A DNA stretch of 14,038 nt from Alloprevotella tannerae (GCA_015259305.1 JABZGO010000021.1:1-14038); one strand, 5' to 3'; counted from the stretch's first letter, positions 1 through 9,047 are shown. Made by a program: numbers and translations. Notes: a model not told the origin generated them from the sequence alone.

Positions 1-1
1 A

Positions 2-739
2 CAAGCTTCCGTTTTTTGCCTAACTGCCCTTATTTCTTCTATTTTTGCTTATCGCCAATCGTGGATAGGAGGTATCAGTTGGGATTTCTCACGCATCAAG
101 TCTGAAGTTTCAGATAGTTTCCCCCTCTTTCTTTCACGCGCATCCACGAGCGTTTACACCCAATTATTCGTCATTATTTTAGGTCTCTTTTGTTCTCAGT
201 CTGCTGTTGGGCGTTACACCTCTGCCGAAGCACTCATGCGCGCCCTATGCTTTATCATTTACATCCCCATCACGCAAGTTTTCTTCCCAAAGATCAGTGC
301 GTTAAGCGCCAAAGATCGAGTTGCAGCCTTGAATAAGACGAAAAGCGTACTCTATGTCGTAGGCGGAATTATGTTACTCTTAACCATCCTATTATTTGTC
401 GGGGCTTCGCTGCTGAAATCCGCACTTCACGACGAAGGTTATTTGGGATGGGACAATCTACTACGCATTATCTCCCCTGCTCCATTATTTATTGGTATCG
501 GCGCAGTCTGTGGGCAAATGGGTTTAATCGCATTAGGGAACAAACAAAGCCGAGTACATTTCCGCAACGTCTACGTCATAACCGCAGTCATTTCCATTCC
601 GGCAGTTGGCATCTTGACGCCCCTTTACGCAGAATACGGTGCCGCGTGGGCACTATTGCTTTCTGAAGCGATTGTAGCCGCTCTTATGTTCTATTATTGT
701 AAGAAAGATCAAGTCTTATGTTGTTCATTGCCTTCTTGA
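2..739 (+). CDS. wzx: Polysaccharide flippase, Wzx/MOP superfamily (C-terminal part; 5' end outside window)
   Basis: The frame is open from the first bases of the window with no start codon, so the gene begins upstream; 245 residues are visible. An internal ATG at 236 is not the start, because homologous sequence continues before it. The visible part has several hydrophobic helices and a segment typical of Wzx flippases: a PLFLSRAST stretch, then a helix ending LGLFCSQSAVGRYTSAEAL, then PITQVFFPKIS. Family members move undecaprenyl-diphosphate-linked repeat units across the inner membrane and are usually about 420-480 residues, so roughly half the protein is missing from view. The 3' end overlaps the next gene by 22 bp, and the genes after it are a polymerase and a glycosyltransferase, which fits an O-antigen or capsule cluster. 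The exact sugar substrate cannot be read from sequence. Confidence 0.82.
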   Translation, partial: QASVFCLTALISSIFAYRQSWIGGISWDFSRIKSEVSDSFPLFLSRASTSVYTQLFVIILGLFCSQSAVGRYTSAEALMRALCFIIYIPITQVFFPKISALSAKDRVAALNKTKSVLYVVGGIMLLLTILLFVGASLLKSALHDEGYLGWDNLLRIISPAPLFIGIGAVCGQMGLIALGNKQSRVHFRNVYVITAVISIPAVGILTPLYAEYGAAWALLLSEAIVAALMFYYCKKDQVLCCSLPS

Positions 740-1923
740 TTGTAGCTGCATTCACGTTTATCGGATGGTACATTACGCGCGACGTTTTTTCGCCTTTTGT
801 ACTCCAGCCTGGTGTATGGTTCGGCATATTACTGCTCTTCTATCTCAGTGATCCCGAACTCTACCCTATTATTCACGACTTCCCAATTTCCCTGATCGTT
901 TGGACTATTTCTTTTTTAGGAGTGGCTTACCCCACTTATTATTACCTGCCTGACCATAGTCTTATCAGTCGTCGTCCTCCATTGCTTGCATCGGTCCTCA
1001 CACCTTCTCGGCTTGTATTGAAACTCTATTTATTTATTGCTATCATTTCCGTGCCATTGATTCTTTATACGTTAATGAGATATGGCATGGAGCGCGGCGA
1101 GTCAAACTTAATGACCTACTTGCGCATTGCTTCTTACGACGACACTTTGGATAAACCGGATTTAGGCATAGCCTATTATACGATAGGCGTGGCTTTAATC
1201 GTCTTTATCTTCATCTTTGTCTACTCGTCCAAGAAATGGCTCAAGATATTGGCCGTAGTCATTAACGTTCTCGCAGCATTGATTTCCATGTCCAAGACGG
1301 GCTTCTTCGTCTTCTTGGTTCCTATGGTTTATGTCCTTTATCTGCGCGGCAAGATCAAGTTGCGCACCATCGGCATCATACTTTTAATCTTCATAGGCTT
1401 CAGTATCTGGTTTCAATATGCCCGTTCGATGGCTTCCCAGCAAGACTCTTTTTCGGCCACGTCTATGTTGACCATATACATAATGTCTCCCTGCGTAGCT
1501 TTCGACTATTATGTAGAACCTGCAAGCGCCACACATTTTGGCGAATACGTTTTCCGCTTTTACTACGCTATCATGCACTCGCTCGGGAGCAACATAGAAC
1601 CAGTCAGCAACGTCTTGAAATTTGTTGGCGTCCCGGAAGAGACTAATACCTATACGATTCTATACCCCTTCTATCACGATTTCGGCCTACCGGGTGTAGG
1701 TTTGTTTGGCGGACTCTATGGTGCATTTTATGCCTTCTTATATAAACGAGCTCAAAGTGGACAAAACGTCTATTTTATCTTATATGCTTGCTTCTTAAAC
1801 TACCTCATACTGCAATTTGTGCAGGAAAATATCTTATCCAATTTTTCATTGAATCTGCAATATGTCATCCTCATATTGTTCCCTTATATTTTCCAACAAC
1901 TGTCTTCAAGACTATCAAGATGA
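718..1923 (+). CDS. O-antigen/capsule repeat-unit polymerase, Wzy-like multi-pass membrane protein
   Basis: This 401-residue protein is made of about ten strongly hydrophobic segments spread over its whole length. A larger polar loop (roughly residues 235-320) is followed by the last helices, an arrangement usual for Wzy-type polymerases and related oligosaccharide repeat-unit polymerases. Wzy proteins are poorly conserved in sequence, so the call rests on topology, length and position between a flippase and a glycosyltransferase. The ATG at 718 is the first start after an in-frame stop at 700-702. It lies inside the end of the flippase gene (22-bp overlap), which suggests translational coupling. 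The stop overlaps the next start as ATGA. The role would be periplasmic joining of lipid-linked repeat units. An O-antigen ligase is the main alternative. Confidence 0.72.
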   Translation: MLFIAFLIVAAFTFIGWYITRDVFSPFVLQPGVWFGILLLFYLSDPELYPIIHDFPISLIVWTISFLGVAYPTYYYLPDHSLISRRPPLLASVLTPSRLVLKLYLFIAIISVPLILYTLMRYGMERGESNLMTYLRIASYDDTLDKPDLGIAYYTIGVALIVFIFIFVYSSKKWLKILAVVINVLAALISMSKTGFFVFLVPMVYVLYLRGKIKLRTIGIILLIFIGFSIWFQYARSMASQQDSFSATSMLTIYIMSPCVAFDYYVEPASATHFGEYVFRFYYAIMHSLGSNIEPVSNVLKFVGVPEETNTYTILYPFYHDFGLPGVGLFGGLYGAFYAFLYKRAQSGQNVYFILYACFLNYLILQFVQENILSNFSLNLQYVILILFPYIFQQLSSRLSR

Positions 1924-2840
1924 GCCAGCCCAAGTTAGATATACTGATGGCCACTTACAATGGCGAAGCTTATATCAGTCAGCAAATATATTCTTTACAG
2001 CAACAGACTTTCACCAATTGGCGCCTGCTGATACACGATGATGGTTCAACGGATCGCACCATTGAAATCATCCGTGAATTAGCTGCAACCGACCAGCGTA
2101 TATGCCTGATTGAGGATGGTTTATGTTTCCATTCTGCCGGCCGCAACTTTATGCATTTGCTCTCGCTCTCCACAGCGCCTTTTATATCTTTTTGCGATGA
2201 AGACGACATTTGGTTACAAGACAAATTAAGTACGCAGATGGAAGCCATTCAGGCAGAAGACAACAACATTCCGCAGTGTGTCTACTGTAATGCTTATGTC
2301 TACAACGTCAAAGCTCGCCAGCCTATTGGAGGCATTTCTATATTGAACATCGTAAAAGACCTTCACGACGTTCTGTTTGCCAACGGCGGCATACAAGGTT
2401 GTGCAATGATTATCAATGATAAATTAAGAGAAAAGTGCCTGCTATTCAAAGGCCGCATCGAGATGCACGATCATCTTATCACGCTCGTGAATGCCTTGTT
2501 CGGACATTTCACATATATACCTCGTCGTCTATTTCTTTATCGTCGCTATACCGGTGCTGTGACCGGCGCCACGGATCGTTCTCTCTTGCAACGCATTACG
2601 GGATTCCTAAGACGCAGGAAACCAATATTGGAAAGCAGCCATCTGGATAGCATTTTGGACGTCTATCAATTTTATACCGAAGAGTTATCTCCGGAAATAA
2701 AGGAAACGTTTGATCATTTTCTATGCTTTCTCGACCGTTCGCGATGGACGAATGCTATTTGGGTCTTCAAGGATCGTTTCCGCCTGTTTGGTAAATCAAG
2801 CCTTTTGGCCGTGAAAGTCCTATTACGTCCTATCCGTTAA
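1920..2840 (+). CDS. Glycosyltransferase family 2 (rhamnosyltransferase-like)
   Basis: The protein has 306 residues from the ATG at 1920, which overlaps the polymerase stop as ATGA. The reading frame stays open further upstream to an ATG at 1788, but that extension lies inside the polymerase gene and the GT-A domain begins only at MSQPKLDILMATYNG, so 1920 is chosen. Visible GT2 features are the N-terminal ATYNGEAYISQQI strand-helix, the nucleotide-binding DDGSTD at residues 40-45, and DEDDIW at 93-98 in the position of the metal-binding DxD. A C-terminal HDHLITLVNALFG segment followed by a basic LFLYRRY stretch also resembles GT2 rhamnosyltransferases of polysaccharide clusters. It probably adds one sugar to the lipid-linked repeat unit on the cytoplasmic face. 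Donor and acceptor sugars are not determined. It is the last gene of the visible cluster. Confidence 0.85.
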   Translation: MSQPKLDILMATYNGEAYISQQIYSLQQQTFTNWRLLIHDDGSTDRTIEIIRELAATDQRICLIEDGLCFHSAGRNFMHLLSLSTAPFISFCDEDDIWLQDKLSTQMEAIQAEDNNIPQCVYCNAYVYNVKARQPIGGISILNIVKDLHDVLFANGGIQGCAMIINDKLREKCLLFKGRIEMHDHLITLVNALFGHFTYIPRRLFLYRRYTGAVTGATDRSLLQRITGFLRRRKPILESSHLDSILDVYQFYTEELSPEIKETFDHFLCFLDRSRWTNAIWVFKDRFRLFGKSSLLAVKVLLRPIR

Positions 2841-2909
2841 CGATTTGCACGCCATATAGTACTATCATTACCTCCTCTTACACACTATTCTTATTCCCTC
2901 CTTTTATAT

Positions 2910-2942
2910 AAGTCGTAAGACGCGCTGATTTTCGACTTTTTT
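2910..2942 (+). terminator. Candidate terminator of the polysaccharide operon
   Basis: A six-base stem AAGTCG (2910-2915) / CGACTT (2933-2938) runs straight into a tract of six T (2937-2942), about 70 bp after the glycosyltransferase stop. The loop is long (17 nt) and the stem short, so this is a modest candidate. Confidence 0.4.
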
Positions 2943-2978
2943 CGTTCTTTACTCAGTAAGCTTCAAACAGAGCCTCCC

Positions 2979-3062
2979 ATTGTTTGGTGCCGGCAAACGA
3001 TTGTTTGGTACCAGCAAACTATAGTTTGGGCTCAGCAAACCATTGTTTGGTGCCAGCAAACA
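2979..3062. repeat. Four tandem 21-bp units with internal dyad symmetry
   Basis: Four directly adjacent units start at 2979, 3000, 3021 and 3042, each exactly 21 bp. All share the core GTTTG-N7-CAAAC. Units 1, 2 and 4 differ at three or fewer positions in pairwise comparison, while unit 3 is the most divergent. Each unit can form a hairpin. In unit 4 the symmetry extends to an eight-base arm, ATTGTTTG (3042-3049) with CAAACAAT (3057-3064). The junctions are also palindromic (CAAAC then GTTTG four bases later between units 1 and 2), so the array can fold in two registers. It sits in the gene-free region between the glycosyltransferase and groES. There are no spacers, so it is not a CRISPR array, and no reading frame through it has a credible start. 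Function is unknown. It may be a protein-binding array, a DNA or RNA structural element, or an inert intergenic repeat family. Confidence 0.9.
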
Positions 3063-3141
3063 ATAAACTCATAAGCCACAACAAGGCAATAGTGAGACAT
3101 ACGCATCGACAAAGCGGCTCGCGATAACAATAAAGACGAAA

Positions 3142-3166
3142 TTGTGGGACTGTCACAAGGTTTTTT
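3142..3166 (+). terminator. Hairpin plus T6 upstream of groES
   Basis: A five-base perfect stem TTGTG (3142-3146) / CACAA (3154-3158) with a seven-base loop is followed by GG and six T. It could end transcripts that read through from the left before the groES promoter. The stem is short, so confidence is limited. Confidence 0.35.
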
Positions 3167-3186
3167 ATATAGAAACGAAGAAAAAC

Positions 3187-3218
3187 TATGAGACAATACT
3201 ACTCTTGGCATACTTTTA
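3187..3218 (+). promoter_or_regulatory. Candidate groESL promoter (TATG-N20-TACTTTTA)
   Basis: TACTTTTA at 3211-3218 matches the Bacteroidetes -7 element TAnnTTTG except for the last base. TATG at 3187-3190 is a one-mismatch match to TTTG at a 20-bp spacing. The leader to the groES ATG would be roughly 40 nt. No CIRCE element (TTAGCACTC-N9-GAGTGCTAA) is present here. Confidence 0.3.
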
Positions 3219-3264
3219 GCTATACTTCGTGGAAAATAATTTCAATCTAAATAAAACAACGATT

Positions 3265-3537
3265 ATGAAAATTCAACCATTAGCAGACAGAGTTTTAATC
3301 AAACCGGCCGCTGCTGAAGAGAAAACGGTGGGAGGCATTATCATTCCTGATACAGCAAAGGAAAAACCTTTGAAAGGTAGCGTAATTGCCGTAGGTAATG
3401 GGACAAAAGACGAAGAAATGGTCCTCAAAGCTGAAGATACTGTCCTCTATGGTAAATATAGCGGAACGGAAGTAGAACTTGATGGAGAGAAATACCTTAT
3501 TATGCGTCAGTCAGACGTATTGGCTATTCTGCAATAA
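3265..3537 (+). CDS. groES: Co-chaperonin GroES (Cpn10)
   Basis: The 90-residue product begins [21 protein letters not shown] and contains the mobile-loop region with [13 protein letters not shown] (about residues 24-36), which contacts GroEL. It ends with the usual [14 protein letters not shown] strand. GroES forms a heptameric lid on GroEL and closes the folding chamber in the cytoplasm. The frame is open 12 codons further upstream, but GroES proteins begin at the MKIQPL equivalent, so the ATG at 3265 is chosen. groEL follows after 23 bp, the standard two-gene operon. Length is normal for the family. Confidence 0.98.
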   Translation: MKIQPLADRVLIKPAAAEEKTVGGIIIPDTAKEKPLKGSVIAVGNGTKDEEMVLKAEDTVLYGKYSGTEVELDGEKYLIMRQSDVLAILQ

Positions 3538-3545
3538 CACATTAA

Positions 3546-5192
<1,647 letters not shown>

Positions 5193-5218
5193 GCACAACG
5201 CCATTCCTAAAAACAAGA

Positions 5219-5260
5219 AATCCTCGCTAATCTCTTATTAGATTGGCGAGGATTATTTTT
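5219..5260. terminator. Strong terminator between convergent groEL and DUF1460 gene, probably bidirectional
   Basis: A 14-base stem, 5219-5232 with 5241-5254, has a single G-T wobble and an eight-base loop. It is followed on the + strand by ATTTTT. On the minus strand the same stem lies directly after the DUF1460 stop and is followed by TTCTTGTTTTT. It therefore fits ending both convergent transcripts. Confidence 0.88.
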
Positions 5261-6200
5261 AGTTTGCAGGCTTTATAAGGCGGAAGACGCGAATACCTAT
5301 CGAACTCGGATGTTCTTTCAGATATTGTCGCAGGGTTTTGGGTTCAAGCACAACTTTTTTATGGATAGAGGAAGCATTCAGCAAATGTAACTTGCCATCC
5401 CTTCCCCATACAGCAAAGCCTAAATGGGAATAATCAATTCCTTTCTTTGTTGTTACAATAGCAATAATATCTCCATCTTGAATATTACTCAATTGGGCTT
5501 TACCCAAAGATGTATTGACTTCCGGTAAATAATAACCATCAAAACCTTGAATCTCTTCTTCTAATTTTCGGATGCTATCTATTCGGAAAGTATCCCCCTT
5601 TAAGAATTTATATTTCTCGGGATAAGTACTCATATAATTGTTCTTCACATGAATACGCGCCGGGCTATATTTTGCTTCTTTGACCTCTTGTAAAATCCCC
5701 TTAGCTTCATTGTCGTGTATCCACCAAGAAAAATAATGCAAACGCGAGAGATAACCATTCATCTTACCATTGCGATAACGGATAAATTCGAGGTTACGAC
5801 AATAAGATGCGAAGTCAGTCTTCCCCTGCCACTTTGTCAGTGTCAGTGCTGCAACTGTTTCAACCAGCGTCGTACAATCTAAAGCGTGCAGATTAACGAC
5901 CAACTGCTCCGGATCTGCTACTTCTAAGGTTGAAGCCACATAAGGCACATTGATAAATTGCTTAGCATAAAAAAGGATCGGTTGTCCGTCTACATTTTTC
6001 TTTAGTACGTCAACGACCCTTATTGAGTCTGCCCTATTATATATTACAGCTATGGGCGTCATCTGTATGTCGCCTATTTCTTCTTGCGCTATTGTTAAAG
6101 CCTGCTCTACTTTAGATTGAGCCGGTGTGACGGTCTTTCCTTGGCAACTTTGCAACAATGAAAGCACAAGAAAGCCACATAAGGCATAAATTCTAAACAT
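5259..6200 (-). CDS. DUF1460 NlpC/P60-type amidase, predicted lipoprotein
   Basis: The 313-residue protein starts with a hydrophobic signal and a lipobox, LLQSC, with Cys19 as the predicted lipidated residue. DUF1460 features are visible: LDCTTLVETV around the likely nucleophile Cys109, YSHLGFAV with His259, and LLNASS with Asn275 in the third catalytic position. DUF1460 belongs to the NlpC/P60 papain-like clan, and characterised members are N-acetylmuramoyl-L-alanine amidases acting on muropeptides. I infer a role in peptidoglycan turnover or recycling in the periplasm. It lies downstream of the aldolase gene on the same strand, 77 bp away with a hairpin between, and I see no convincing promoter in that gap. 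It may depend on read-through from the aldolase promoter. Confidence 0.88.
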   Translation of the reverse strand: MFRIYALCGFLVLSLLQSCQGKTVTPAQSKVEQALTIAQEEIGDIQMTPIAVIYNRADSIRVVDVLKKNVDGQPILFYAKQFINVPYVASTLEVADPEQLVVNLHALDCTTLVETVAALTLTKWQGKTDFASYCRNLEFIRYRNGKMNGYLSRLHYFSWWIHDNEAKGILQEVKEAKYSPARIHVKNNYMSTYPEKYKFLKGDTFRIDSIRKLEEEIQGFDGYYLPEVNTSLGKAQLSNIQDGDIIAIVTTKKGIDYSHLGFAVWGRDGKLHLLNASSIHKKVVLEPKTLRQYLKEHPSSIGIRVFRLIKPAN

Positions 6201-6219
6201 AGTTCGAAAAGATGAAATG

Positions 6220-6253
6220 AAGGCCGTAATTCAACAATCAGAATCACGGCCTT
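6220..6253 (-). terminator. Hairpin between aldolase and DUF1460 genes
   Basis: Arms 6220-6232 and 6241-6253 form a 13-bp stem around an eight-base loop. The one imperfect pair is a G-U on the minus-strand RNA and an A-C mismatch on the + strand, so the structure suits the minus-strand transcript better. The downstream tract (CATTTCATCTTTT) is only moderately U-rich, so it may be a leaky terminator or an mRNA 3' stabilising stem. Confidence 0.6.
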
Positions 6254-6277
6254 TCAACGTTGATTTATCAGAATATA

Positions 6278-7282
6278 TTACTGAGCCAATTTATTTTCAG
6301 ATCCAAGTACATCCTTAATCTTCTCTTTGTACATTGCTTCCATTGCATCGCGAGCCGGTCCGCAATATTTACGAGGATCAAATTCGCCCGGCTTCTCGCT
6401 AAACACTTTACGCACAGCAGCCGTGAAAGCCAAACGAGAATCTGAATCAATATTGATCTTACAAACTGCGCTCTTAGCAGCCTTGCGCAATTGATCTTCC
6501 GGGATACCTACTGCATCCGGCATCTTGCCACCATACTTATTGATCATCTCTACATACTCCTGAGGAACTGAAGAAGATCCGTGGAGCACAATTGGGAAGC
6601 CTGGGAGTTTCACCATAATCTCATCGAGAACATTAAAAGCCAATGGAGGAGGAACAAGACGCCCTGTCTTCGGATCACGCGTACACTGTTCGGGCTTAAA
6701 CTTATAAGCACCATGGCTCGTACCTATAGAAATGGCCAAAGAATCGACGCCCGTGCGCTGCGTAAAGTCAATTACTTCTTCCGGTTTTGTATAATGGCTA
6801 ACCTCAGAAGAAACTTCATCTTCAACGCCGGCCAATACGCCAAGTTCACCTTCTACGGTTACATCAAATTGATGAGCATATTCTACCACCTTCTTCGTTA
6901 GCGCTATATTCTCTTCATAAGGAAGTGAAGAACCATCAATCATAACGCTGGAGAAGCCAAAGTCAACACAGCTCTTGCAAAGTTCGAAGCTATCTCCATG
7001 ATCGAGGTGAAGAGCAATTTCTGGATGTTCGCAACCTAACTCTTTAGCATAAGCCACAGCTCCTTGTGCCATGTATCGCAGCAAAGTCTGGTTGGCATAA
7101 TTACGAGCACCTTTAGATACTTGCAAAATAACCGGAGAACGTAACTCTGAACTAGCCTTAATAATAGCTTGCAACTGCTCCATGTTATTAAAGTTGAATG
7201 CAGGAATTGCATAACCACCATCAATGGCTCTCTTGAACATCTCACGCGTGTTCACCAAGCCTAAGTCTTTGTAATTTACCAT
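6278..7282 (-). CDS. fba: Class II fructose-1,6-bisphosphate aldolase
   Basis: The 334-residue zinc-dependent aldolase splits fructose-1,6-bisphosphate into glyceraldehyde-3-phosphate and dihydroxyacetone phosphate in glycolysis and runs in reverse in gluconeogenesis. Class II features are clear: FNFNNMEQ near residue 30, HLDHGDSFE at 92-100 with the metal-binding His95, VEGELG at 143-148, GTSHG at 187-191 with a second metal-binding His190, HGSSSVP at 234-240, and KINIDSD at 275-281 near the substrate phosphate. The start MVNYKDLGLVNTREMF matches the Bacteroides/Prevotella form exactly in position. The segment at about 200-213 (TRDPKTGRLVPPPL) is an insertion I recall in some Bacteroidales homologues but not all. 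It has its own upstream -7 element and a downstream hairpin. Confidence 0.97.
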   Translation of the reverse strand: MVNYKDLGLVNTREMFKRAIDGGYAIPAFNFNNMEQLQAIIKASSELRSPVILQVSKGARNYANQTLLRYMAQGAVAYAKELGCEHPEIALHLDHGDSFELCKSCVDFGFSSVMIDGSSLPYEENIALTKKVVEYAHQFDVTVEGELGVLAGVEDEVSSEVSHYTKPEEVIDFTQRTGVDSLAISIGTSHGAYKFKPEQCTRDPKTGRLVPPPLAFNVLDEIMVKLPGFPIVLHGSSSVPQEYVEMINKYGGKMPDAVGIPEDQLRKAAKSAVCKINIDSDSRLAFTAAVRKVFSEKPGEFDPRKYCGPARDAMEAMYKEKIKDVLGSENKLAQ

Positions 7283-7322
7283 AACAAAATATGTTTAAGT
7301 AGTTTGTTCTTTCAATTCTTCG

Positions 7323-7330
7323 CAAAGATA
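7323..7330 (-). promoter_or_regulatory. Promoter -7 element of the aldolase gene
   Basis: On the minus strand this reads TATCTTTG, a perfect TAnnTTTG, 40 nt before the aldolase start codon. A leader of about 35 nt is expected. No clear TTTG -33 element is seen at the usual 19-21 bp spacing. Confidence 0.65.
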
Positions 7331-7381
7331 GCATTTTTCAGAGGGAAAGCGTAATTAAAAACTCTTTTTTTTCAAGGCTAG

Positions 7382-7421
7382 CAAAAATCATCGTAAATCT
7401 TTGACAATATTAAAGATTCAC
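7382..7421 (-). terminator. Intrinsic terminator after the DUF3256 gene
   Basis: On the minus strand a ten-base stem (GTGAATCTTT with AAAGATTTAC, one G-U pair) encloses a nine-base loop (7393-7421). It is followed by GATGATTTTTG. It lies about 45 bp after the DUF3256 stop and before the aldolase promoter, so it separates the two units. Confidence 0.65.
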
Positions 7422-7466
7422 GTCTTTTGTTTGTCAAATCTATAATACACCAAAATATCTCTGAAT

Positions 7467-8105
7467 CTATTCTGATGAGGGTGACAATTGGAATGTATCT
7501 CCGGTCCAAGCATAGCGAAGAGGGAATAACAAGTGCTTCAAATCAGCCAAATCATCTTCAGGTGCGTTTGTCGTAGAAACCTTTGCTATCAAAGCTCGCG
7601 TCTGCGGAGAAAATGAGAGTGATACGGAGCACATTTTTAGATCTTGCTTCAAAATCTCCATTCGCTCCGGTGAGCAAGGATAAGGTTCGCGGAAAAACTT
7701 CTCAATCTCAGGTAACTGAAACTGATAGGCTAAAGGTTGCCAATCGGCATCGTACAAAACAATCCGGCTGCTCTCTGCAGGAGAAAGAATGGTGTAGATG
7801 ACAGCAAAGATTGTATCTGCACTTTGTGGCAATAAGGCTAAATCCCAACGACTACTCTCGGTCAGAGAAATAGAAAACATCGAATCAGTCTTTTGTGTCA
7901 TCACAGATTTTCCACCATATATATTATACGCTTCGGCCTTCATATTATAGTTATATAGGTCAATCATATCCAAGCGAGCATTCATGTCAAGCATGGGTAA
8001 GATATCTGTAGGAACACGTACAAATACAGAATCGATCGGGCTTGCCAAGATTTTAGCGATCAAGCAAAAAGTGAAGCAGCAAGTAACAGTAAGTTTCCTT
8101 ATCAT
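7467..8105 (-). CDS. DUF3256 family exported protein
   Basis: I read 212 residues from the ATG at 8105. The frame is open eight codons further (8129), but the signal peptide MIRKLTVTCCFTFCLIAKILA begins at the internal methionine and the -7 element falls between the two, so 8105 is preferred. After the signal peptide comes the segment typical of DUF3256, a Bacteroidetes family of unknown function: VRVPTDILPMLDMNARLDMIDL at about residues 28-49, then a mostly beta-rich body with CSPERMEILKQDL near residue 145. It is probably periplasmic or outer-membrane-associated, and no lipobox is seen. No enzymatic motif is visible. It is transcribed alone, divergently from the gene at 8334. Confidence 0.78.
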   Translation of the reverse strand: MIRKLTVTCCFTFCLIAKILASPIDSVFVRVPTDILPMLDMNARLDMIDLYNYNMKAEAYNIYGGKSVMTQKTDSMFSISLTESSRWDLALLPQSADTIFAVIYTILSPAESSRIVLYDADWQPLAYQFQLPEIEKFFREPYPCSPERMEILKQDLKMCSVSLSFSPQTRALIAKVSTTNAPEDDLADLKHLLFPLRYAWTGDTFQLSPSSE

Positions 8106-8110
8106 AATTG

Positions 8111-8118
8111 CAAAAGTA
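8111..8118 (-). promoter_or_regulatory. -7 element directly before the DUF3256 start
   Basis: On the minus strand this reads TACTTTTG, a perfect TAnnTTTG, with only five bases between it and the preferred ATG. If it is active, the mRNA would have essentially no leader. No -33 TTTG is seen at normal spacing. Confidence 0.45.
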
Positions 8119-8302
8119 CACAAATCCAAATAGAATTACATCGCCTTTCTACAAAAAAATAGCTTGTTACAACTAACGAATAGTCTGATGTGAAAACATA
8201 TAAGCTAGCACGTTTCCTCACAAAGAAAACTATTCAAAATACAGAATCTATCTTTAATAAAAAAGCAAGCATACAAACCTTAAAGAAGCTAACCAGAATT
8301 CA

Positions 8303-8310
8303 TATCTTTG
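8303..8310 (+). promoter_or_regulatory. Promoter -7 element of the secreted protein gene
   Basis: TATCTTTG is a perfect TAnnTTTG, 23 bp before the ATG at 8334. It supports that ATG over the open frame reaching back to 8190, which would place the promoter inside the gene. No clear -33 element is seen. Confidence 0.6.
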
Positions 8311-8333
8311 CATCAACTAAGATCCAAACTATA

Positions 8334-9005
8334 ATGACAGGAATAAGGCACCATATACTAACAATATTTTTTTTCTTATTAATATTGCCCGTCAAGGCAC
8401 AAGAAGAGCGAGCATGTGCAAACGAAAGAGTCGATCATTTTTCTACATACGCTACGTTAATTACGAGGCAAGACTCTACACTAGTTTTTGTTACAGACGA
8501 ACAAGATACACTTACACTATCCCTACCTTCTCGACAAAATAACAACACGTATCGTATAGGTGACTTACGCCCCAAAAACCGCTTCGCTATTATAATACAT
8601 ACCACCAACTATCCAACATGTTTGTTCTCGTATGTAAACTTAACGCAACTGTTAGGCCGTTGGATATCTAGGACAAATGGGAATACCTTATATTTTTCTC
8701 CTGATAGACAGCTTAAAGGTTATTCATCTGTAGTATTAGAATCCTATCGCATAGACCCTTATTGGGGATACGTATGGGTAAAATTTTCTTATTTTTATCC
8801 AGCAGAAAATGGTTCTTTCGGAAGGGGAGATGGTGAGACCGTTTTAGATATAAAAGAGCTTACAGACACTAAACTTGATGTTGTTTTGAAGCTATCATAC
8901 TTAGCCTATGTTAGGAAAAATGACTGGCACATGGAATATCGCCGTGAAACGATAACCGAACATCAAGCCTTTATGTTGAAACAATATGGTATAAAGTTGA
9001 AATAG
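8334..9005 (+). CDS. Uncharacterised secreted protein, possibly lipocalin-like
   Basis: I do not recognise this family. From the ATG at 8334 the product is 223 residues. It begins with a clear signal peptide (MTGIRHHILTIFFFLLILPVKA, cleavage expected near residue 22 before QEE). The frame is open for 48 more codons upstream, but that extension is basic, lacks a signal and spans the -7 element, so the later start is chosen. The mature part is rich in predicted beta strands. A stretch LLGRWISRTNGNTLYFSPD (106-124) resembles the LxGxW opening of lipocalin-like domains of secreted Bacteroidetes proteins; this is a weak inference. There are no catalytic motifs and no lipobox. Codons such as ATA, TTA and AGG look more frequent than in the chaperonin genes, which may reflect low expression or recent acquisition. 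The HAD gene follows after 42 bp and may be co-transcribed. Confidence 0.7.
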   Translation: MTGIRHHILTIFFFLLILPVKAQEERACANERVDHFSTYATLITRQDSTLVFVTDEQDTLTLSLPSRQNNNTYRIGDLRPKNRFAIIIHTTNYPTCLFSYVNLTQLLGRWISRTNGNTLYFSPDRQLKGYSSVVLESYRIDPYWGYVWVKFSYFYPAENGSFGRGDGETVLDIKELTDTKLDVVLKLSYLAYVRKNDWHMEYRRETITEHQAFMLKQYGIKLK

Positions 9006-9047
9006 AACTTTAGCCACCTATTAAATGAACACTGCATATTCAAAACT

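Noticed and set aside
1788..1919. N-terminal extension of the glycosyltransferase
   Set aside because: It lies entirely inside the polymerase gene in another frame, and the GT2 domain starts at 1920 with a classic ATGA overlap.
2979..3062. Tandem array as a CRISPR array or as a coding repeat (one frame reads as repeated IVWxxQT heptads)
   Set aside because: There are no spacers between units. The open frames through the array lack an ATG start and soon meet stops, so neither reading holds.
6581..6901. 106-codon + strand frame inside the aldolase gene
   Set aside because: It is antisense to a complete, well-conserved enzyme and carries no motif.
7400..7438. Eight-base inverted repeat TTTGACAA / TTGTCAAA near the aldolase promoter region
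   Set aside because: The 23-bp separation and overlap with the DUF3256 terminator make an operator hard to argue; it is probably incidental.
8190..8333. 48-codon N-terminal extension of the secreted protein
   Set aside because: It contains the -7 element, is basic and would bury the signal peptide in the interior.
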